From Typhlomys cinereus (lineage: Eukaryota; Chordata; Mammalia; Rodentia; Platacanthomyidae), in assembly GCA_023101885.1 (NCBI GenBank), contig JALPQD010000388.1:1009001-1073000 (forward strand): a stretch of DNA of 64,000 nucleotides, in the 5' to 3' direction. A model generated the notes under the pieces. The model was given only the letters and a program-made list of their open reading frames with translations, had not been told where the DNA came from and did not search any database. Shown here in pieces: positions 56,939 to 64,000 of the stretch. Numbering within the stretch: the stretch's first letter is position 1; every line of letters starts with the position of its first letter. The translations under genes were made by a program, and so were the position numbers.

Positions 56939-58945
56939 TCCAGGAATTGAACTCAGGTTTCCAGGTTTATGAATTGGTTCCTTACCCTTTGAACTATTTT
57001 TCCAATCCCATAATATCTTGATATACACATACATGCAATATTGCAAGAAATAAGTAGCAAAAAACCATATGAATATTTATTCAAATCTAAGCAAAAATTT
57101 CTTTGACTTTAAGAAAACTAAAACATGGAAATTAAGCACTTTCCTCAAGATTAAGAAAATAATGAATTACATTAATATTTTAAAATGAAGCCAAAATTTG
57201 AACTCAGACCTACAATACTCCAAACCTTCATTTAATCTTCCTACTGTGTTACAATTTCCAAAGATAAAGTTTGGTCAATTGTCTAGAAGACATTTCTGCA
57301 TGACTAGGATTTTGGTTGAAAAAAATAGAATAGCAAATCTTGGTTGTGAAAATAACTTCCCCAGATAAGCAAAGATTTATCTTCAGAGAGCCCACTAAAG
57401 GCCTCCTGAATGTATGGATGCATTTGATTGAGAAGTAAAGTCCAAAATAGAAAAGTACCATTTTGAGACTCTCTAAGCCAAGTGAAAAATTTAGATGCTT
57501 AAAATACTTTATCCAAATACTGCTTTTCCTGCATTTACAAAACCAATTCAGAGAGATTTGCTTTCCCTGGAAAGTAAATAATCTTAATTAGCATCCTGAC
57601 ATTTTCTCATGTCATTGAATTCCATGCTATTAAATTAATAATAATAACTCTTAAGTTCTTTATGCTCTAGGGTAGAGAGAAATATTTAATCTGGTCTGAA
57701 ATGATCTGAAATCATTCAATTTGGGGCACAGAACTAGTCTTCAATACACCCCAGGAACAGATGGTGATAATAAAACCAGCTTTCTGAATTGATCGCATAT
57801 AATTTCAGATCAGAAATCATTACTGTTTGGAGGGCAATATGAAAGATGCTTTGTAAGTTTCACATATTTAACTTAAAAGTTAACTGCCAACTTCTACTTC
57901 ATGGTTCCACTTCACCAGCATTAATTGGTAACCTGAGTAAAACTGGCTTGTTTTCTTCTGGTTTTGGCAAAGGGACATAAACAAAGGACCGCAAAACAAT
58001 TCTGAGAGCTTTAATAAAAAAAATGCACATCTTAACTGAAGAATTTCTTAAGGAGTATCTGAAGAAATTATACCATGCAGGGCAGAGGAAATGCTGCATA
58101 TGCTGTAACCCTCCTGAAATTATGTCCATTATGAAACAGCTGTTTTGCCAGGCAATATTCTGTGATGAAATTCATTGATCCACACACCAGGGTTTACTTA
58201 TCACACAATGGGAAGATGACAGGTTTCTTAATCATTCATAACAATAGTGTGATAAGAATACCAATTAATTATGGATGAGTCATAAGTTAAAAGAGAAAAA
58301 AAATCCAACCTGTAAATTCACATATGTACAGCTAGAGAGTACCTCTGGTGGTATCCAGGTCCCTTCAGATAAAACTGTGAGAGTTAATGTGGAAACATGG
58401 AAGTGATTTCTCAAGGTCAAACAATGGGATAAAGACTGTCTTCTTCCTTTGATTCCCACAGAACTTATTCCAACCATATGACAGGTTCTTGGTAAGTCCT
58501 CTATATGTATTAATTAATGCAATATCTGACGAAAGTTTTAATGCAATAGATGTTAGCATTTTCCCCCAACTGCTAGATCTTTTTTCCCTTGTTCTTGTTC
58601 ATTGCACCAAATTCCCTTTGGTTCTTGTCCCTCTTTGCACTGTTCCTGTCAGTTGAGACAGTGGTCATGAGTATAACATGAAGGCTGGCAGCCAGCCAAA
58701 CAGTTCAAAATGTTTTTATAAAAAGTGATAAAATCTAAGGCAGAAGGAATGTGAAACTTAATTTAGGATGAATGACCTGCAACCATTTAAGATTCACAGA
58801 CGTGCTAGACAAGAAACTGGGGCAGTGATTTCAAAGACTGGCCAATCTGTGAAATAGCATCAAGAGACACAATCATGTCTACTTCACCATCATGCCTAGA
58901 TCGAAAGCATAACTTCATTTGTACCTTGAACATCCCAAAGAAATT
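54656..58945. other. Unassigned sequence with microsatellites
   Basis: A (TTTA)n stretch lies at about 54764-54792. Segment 55880-56830 is less AT-rich and patchy, and could be an unrecognised old retroelement. A decayed SINE with (GA)n sits at 56880-57010. The rest is AT-rich with TAATTA-type clusters (57580-57650) and no gene. Confidence 0.45.
56880..57010 (-). mobile_element. Old SINE with a (GA)n run
   Basis: On the minus strand GGGATTGGAAAAATAGTTCA, then ACCTGAGTTCAATTCC (box B), lead into a (TC)n run that appears as (AG)20 on the plus strand at 56895-56935. Diverged B2/B3-type. Confidence 0.6.
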
Positions 58946-58958
58946 CATCTAGGTTTTT

Positions 58959-59250
58959 TTTTTTAAATTTTTTTATTATTATTTATTCAATTGTGAGTGT
59001 GTGTACGTGTGTATGTATGTATGTGTTTGTCTGTGGGTGTAGAACCACGGACGAACTCCGGAACCACCATGGACGCCTCCACCTCCTCCTTGTCACTCTG
59101 CCCCGGGATTCACAGGCTCCGCCCTACCAGGACCGGAAACGCAGTCCGCCCCCGCTTCCGCCTGGCATCTATACGTGGGATCTGGGATCCGAACTCAGGA
59201 CCTTCCGCCTGCAAGGCAGAGGCTTAACCCCTGAGCCACCTCTCCAGCCC
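58959..59250 (-). mobile_element. Young B2-head SINE, copy 6
   Basis: Minus-strand copy with a CpG-rich body and a full head. A 13-bp TSD (CATCTAGGTTTTT at 58946-58958 and 59251-59263) bounds it. Confidence 0.92.
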
Positions 59251-59263
59251 CATCTAGGTTTTT

Positions 59264-60184
59264 GTATGAGGTATTTATCCCTGAAATCAGAATGCAGATG
59301 GAATGCACCATATTGGAGTACTTAAAATCCTTTGGAACATGAGTATGTGCATCCATTATTGCATTTTGTGAGTGTTTATATTACACATCCAAAATATATT
59401 CGAGTTTTGAAATTTAGTCCATGTGAAATTTGTGAACATTTTAAAGAAATGCAACTGTCTAGATAAAATCACTGTTAACATTTTCACTTCGTACATATGC
59501 ATTCAGTTTCCTGGGCCAATCTACATTACTATGCTTTTATTTTAGAAAATTAAAATGATGCCTATTAAATAGAACCTACTTTCTGATGCTTCCTATATTG
59601 AATTTCTCTGATATGTGAATTCATTTTGGTGACTGTCAGACAGTGTGGGAATGACAGCATAGCTCTCAAAAGTGACCCTGGTACCCTGAAAGCAGTCATG
59701 TTCATTCACAGCATTCTGTGCTGTAAAGCTTTGTTGATGCTGCAATGATTTCATTTCCAGCTAAGCATTTTGAATTAAGTAGGTACTGGGGTGATTTCGC
59801 ACATTTCTTATACCATGAAGGTAAAATCAGGGTTACAATTCACAAACTTGCTGATTTAGCATCCTCTCATGATCTTCTATCTAGTGAAAATTTCAGAGTT
59901 GAATGTAGACTATTCCTGAAAAAGGAATGGTTTATAATAATTTGCTAAGTGATTCAGTAATCAAGAAGATTTCATACAAAGGGATAAACTCACCGAAAAG
60001 TGAAATCGGACTTTAAGGTGGGAGCCATTGTACGTGGGAAATGGATAAATGTGTTTTTCCTTGTCTTTGGTAAGGAATAATGAGCAGTTACTATATACAA
60101 GGGACCATGTCAAATGTCCTAAAACTAACTTAATGCAATATAGCAGTATATTAGCTACCGGTCACATGAAGTTTTGAAGATTTA
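59264..60184. other. Unassigned sequence
   Basis: No recognisable gene or repeat ends. One 67-codon frame at 59745-59948 has no domain. Confidence 0.5.
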
Positions 60185-60836
60185 TGTATTAAATTGAAAG
60201 CAATAGCTTGAGTTCAATTTTCAGAAACCCACATGGTGGGAGGAGAGAACTTTTTTTTATATAATACATTTTTTATTATTATTTCAGCTCATACAAACTT
60301 AATAGGTACACCAGTTCCCTCCCTCTCTCTTCCTCCCCCCAAACCCCTTGCTCCCCGTCCCCTCACCCCTCCCTCCCCATCCCCCAGTGCCTCCTGCCCC
60401 AATTCCCAGAGTCCTTTCTTGTGCATGCCTGACTCTCCTCTGGGCCCTCCTCTCCGATGACGTACAAGGACCCAGTGGCCTTTCCCTGAACCCTTTCCTG
60501 TGTTCCCCTTAAGTATAAGAATACTACTGTGGCTGTCAATCCCTTGCCTCCAAGGATCTTGGTGCCTTTAGCAGATGCTAGACTTTGTGAGGTCAATAGT
60601 GTGTTGGACATTGTGCCGGGCATGCAATGTCCAATTATGATTGCTTCGGCCCTTACTTGTGTGGAGTATCTTGCAAATCATTGCTCCTCCCATCCTTTTG
60701 CTCTTACACTCTTAACGCCCCCTCTTCTGCAAATGTCCCTGAGCTTCAGGATGGGGAGAGATTAGTCTGGCCTAGTGAGAGAACTTTTTTTTGAAAATTG
60801 TCCTTTGACCTCCACCTATGTGCCAAGGTAAGCATG

Positions 60837-60877
<41 letters not shown>

Positions 60878-60910
60878 TTTTTCTCTTTCTGTCTTAGTAA
60901 ATAAAATACT
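60185..60910 (+). mobile_element. Old B2/B3-like SINE split by L1-F
   Basis: The left part (60185-60258) carries a box-B-like GAGTTCAATTTTCAG and ACCCACATGGTGGGAGGAGAGAAC. The right part (60777-60910) continues GAAAATTGTCCTTTGACCTCC and CCAAGGTAAGCATGCATATT, a (CT)16 run (about 60842-60873) and AAATAAAATAC. The two halves join if L1-F is removed. Confidence 0.75.
60259..60776 (-). mobile_element. L1-F: LINE-1 3'UTR end, minus strand
   Basis: A 518-bp, 5'-truncated L1 containing only the last half of the 3'UTR. It matches L1-B and L1-C (younger type), with the G-rich tract seen as C-rich on the plus strand (60325-60400). A 16-bp TSD (GAGAGAAC followed by eight T, at 60243-60258 and 60777-60792) bounds it. 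Confidence 0.92.
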
Positions 60911-61253
60911 TAAAAAGTAAATTGAGCAAAATTTTTAAGGAATCATGTTAGAGTATATAGGATACTTATCTACATTATTTAGTCTTTACTGTATGAATGT
61001 AAATGTAAAAGAATAATAAAAAATTTAAGAGAAATTTAAAAATGAAATCTAAAATCCACATGCTTATTCACTCTAGTTATTTGTCAAGTGTTCACTAACT
61101 TTCTGTGACCAATGACAATCACACAGGACAATGCCAATCTAAAACAATGGTTCCATTGAGGATTGTATATTAGACAGAAAACACTCTATTGCATTATTTC
61201 ATAATGCAACTTTAAAGGAAAGGAATTGATAATGTTACATAACAGACAAGGGC
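60911..61253. other. Unassigned sequence
   Basis: AT-rich spacer, nothing recognised. Confidence 0.5.
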
Positions 61254-61580
61254 CAGGGAAACATCTCAGCATGTAAAAATTTTTGTTGCTCAACTCTGAA
61301 GTCTCAATTTCTATCTCTGGGACCTATTAAAAAATGGAGTTTGTGCAGTACATTTGTAATTTCAGTATTACTACCATTACATGGGAGACAGAGACAGGAG
61401 AATTGGCTGTAAATTTGTCATGCACCTGGCATGCAATATACTATACAGGGCTGAAAGAACAAGGGAGAAAAAGTCATAAATATGGTAGAGGTTGAGAACC
61501 AACTCCTATGTGTTGCATTCTTTGTTTTCTTTTTTTCTCTCTCTCTGTCTCTCACACACATACAAATAAATAAAAATGTA
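61254..61580 (+). mobile_element. Old composite SINE with B1-like part
   Basis: A B2-like head remnant (CCAGGGAAACATCTCAGCATG) is followed by a B1-like part (TTTGTAATTTCAGTATTACT, then GGGAGACAGAGACAGGAGAA) and a CT/CACA-rich stretch with an AAATAAATAAAA tail. The layout resembles 22676-23045. Confidence 0.6.
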
Positions 61581-61864
61581 AATATCAAATATCATAATGC
61601 TATACATATTAACTAACTGCCAAAGATGAGCATGATAAAGACTACTTTAAGTTCAATTCACATATCATAGACAAGACACACTTGGGATTGAACATCAAAA
61701 AAATTAAATATATACCAGTGAAATCTGTGGCTACTGCTTTTGAGTTGAAGGGCAATATTTTACTCTGAAATAATCTGGATGTAATCTAACAACCTATAGA
61801 ACTTGGGTTCCCTTATTATTCACTTATTATTAAGACTGTGATTTGGGGTTATGTATCTAACATT

Positions 61865-61990
<126 letters not shown>

Positions 61991-63744
61991 CTATGACCTA
62001 TCCATATAGACAAATATGTATAGATCTACACATATTCATATATATCATAATATAAAAGATATATCTCTTGTCCTTAAGTTTCGAACTCTATGAATATTCA
62101 TGACTGTATGAGGCCTTATGTCAATCGGAGCTACATTTCACAGAGAGTCAGAGCATTACTTCCAGCTTCACTTCATGCTTTTCAATAAGCTTACTATTTA
62201 TACAGTTGTTTATAGCAATGTGATCTGTTCCAAATTGTCAATTTAATTTATAGTTGTGAATTTAAATTCAGTTTTTTTCTCTGTTATATAAGTCATATTA
62301 TTTACTTTTAAAAGTAGATAATAACTAAATAGAAGAAAATAAATAGGAGAAAAATTAGAATAATTTTCAAAGTGAGAGATTCTTAGGAATGAAGGGGTTG
62401 AAAGCCTAGGCTGGTCCCACAGCTGTGACTGGCCAGGAGATATATACCTTGCATACAATTGAAACTGAATCAGCACCCTAACTGAAACAAATATTCATAT
62501 TTGTTTTATACCATAAGCCATTACAGATAGATCAAATTGAAATATGTGACTCTATAAAGGATGATAGAATACACAGATGGATGAAATGTAATTACTATTA
62601 TGATTTCATAGAACTTTGCAGATCCCCAGGCTGAAATGAGGAAGAGCATTCAAAACTGAATATATAACAAGATTATTTCCTCTTCCTGCTCCTCTACCTG
62701 ACTCCTGCTTCCTGTCTTTGTTTCCTGTCTATCCTCGTTTTTCCTTTTTAACGAGAGTAGTAAGTTCTCAGGACAATGCTTTTTATATTCCCTTCCCCAC
62801 TACAAGGTGATTCTCTGTCCATTCTCACCTCAGCATATCTAGAGATCATGTCAGAGTTTCATTAAAAGGCTGGAATTTCATGGATCAAGGTTTTTCCAAG
62901 AGAAAAGCTTTTCAAAATGGTGCATAGGTTAAATTTAAAGACAATCCAAGAGTTTGTTGGTGGAAGGGGTCCTTGAAATTAGTACCTCAAGGTTATAGGA
63001 CATTTAAAAGTAGCTTGTCACAAAATTCTATGCATTTAATGGAAAAGAAAGTTTTTAGTGATGGGTCTTTGAAAGTTATATGCCATCCACGTAAGTATTC
63101 ATTGGCTTCAATGGTACATACTTTACATATTAAATAAACCACACCAGGCATAAAACAACTTTCTTTTTTCACTTTTCTTATGTTTGTGCATATATGACAA
63201 GTAGTTTCTTTAAGTCATACCACTAATTTAGAAAATTTTTAAGCTCCCTCCATTCTATGGTGTTGATAAAAAATAGTTAATATATTCTATTAGTTATTTA
63301 ACTGGATACACATTAATGCCAAAAACAAATATTGAAATAAAACTTTATAAATGCAAAAATCTGTATTAAAATTATATTTGGTGAAACTTTTACACTTGCC
63401 TTTGTCTTAATGACTATAGGTTCAAATATGCAAAAATTGCAATTATTAAAATATATGTAAGCATATCACTTGTTCTCTCTCACTATATATATATATTTTT
63501 TTTACTTTAAAATAATGCAAAAAATACCTTGACTGAGAAAATTGTGGAAATTTAAAATTATATCTGAATAATCAATGCATGCTATTCTTTTAAATCTTAA
63601 TTCATGATAGTCTTCGAATATATTGCCCAATGCTGCCTAGTAGCCAATAATTTGTTCATTAGTTTTATTATGACAAGAGCAATAAACAAGAGACTTGGCA
63701 AAGTTCTAAAGCACACAGTTCAATAAGGCTTACTATTGGTGATG
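61991..63744. other. Unassigned sequence
   Basis: AT-rich with short frames. A (TA)n run lies at about 63485-63496. No gene recognised. Confidence 0.5.
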
Positions 63745-63925
63745 GATATTTTTTGATTTTTTTCTACTTATTTTATTCTTTTTTTGCTTCATACATGAAT
63801 ATAGTGAATTTATGGAGTATTTTCAGATCTTATTTCCCAATCCCATCTCCCTTCCTCTTTCCATTGTTACTCTTTTTCCTGTCTATTAGATTCCCTTTTA
63901 TTTTCAAGTCTTTTTACATGTGTGG
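63745..63925 (-). mobile_element. Possible old L1 3' fragment
   Basis: The pyrimidine-rich plus strand (CCCAATCCCATCTCCCTTCC and nearby) after an AT-rich stretch resembles the complement of an old L1 3'UTR, as at 25570-25960. It is short and diverged. Confidence 0.4.
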
Positions 63926-64000
63926 CCCACTAGTTTTCATCCTTTTTGGCAATGTTATTGTACATCGGGCATCTAAAACTTAGTTATATTTCAAGACCAA

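Overview
This is mammalian, almost certainly rodent, nuclear DNA. It is AT-rich and crowded with retrotransposons: LINE-1, B1-, B2- and ID-like SINEs, class II endogenous retrovirus remnants, LTRs and microsatellites. I found no host gene exon with an intact reading frame and no tRNA, rRNA or CRISPR locus, so it reads as an intergenic stretch. The most frequent young SINE has a B2-like tRNA-derived head joined to a CpG-rich body that I do not know from mouse or rat. That points to a rodent outside the murids, possibly a dipodoid, but the lineage is a guess.

Layout. 1-5.7 kb: mostly unassigned sequence with old L1 and SINE fragments. 5.7-8.7 kb: a plus-strand 5'-truncated L1 (L1-A) carrying a SINE and a 1.4-kb ERV remnant, each with target-site duplications (TSDs). 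8.7-12.2 kb: unassigned, except for a near-perfect 67-bp-arm palindrome at 10377-10543. 12.2-20.3 kb: an L1 3' tail (L1-B) followed by a complete-length but dead L1 (L1-C) with a GC-rich 5'UTR of about two 148-bp monomers, ORF1, ORF2 (interrupted by a SINE) and a G-rich 3'UTR. A locally duplicated single-copy segment flanks this block. 21-26 kb: ancient L1 pieces and a structurally clean solo LTR. 26.4-34.4 kb: a minus-strand L1 (L1-D) whose 3'UTR holds a processed pseudogene of COA5 and whose ORF1 is partly duplicated. 35-40.2 kb: a second LTR, and L1-E, a minus-strand L1 that has its 5' half but lacks its 3' half. 40.3-43.3 kb: a repeat shared with 54.2 kb, then a minus-strand class II ERV with both LTRs, a tRNA-Lys-type primer site and remnants of gag and env. 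43.9-64 kb: mostly unassigned sequence with scattered SINEs, an L1 3' end (L1-F) and microsatellites.

The elements form a readable insertion chronology: ancient L1 pieces; L1-A and L1-D; the ERVs, L1-B, L1-C and L1-F; then the CpG-rich SINE, which sits inside L1-A, L1-C, L1-D and an LTR. No element looks capable of autonomous movement, because every L1 and ERV frame I could follow is broken. I found no convincing new biological system. The best leads are the palindrome, the SINE family, the COA5 retrocopy and the unusual L1 rearrangements.
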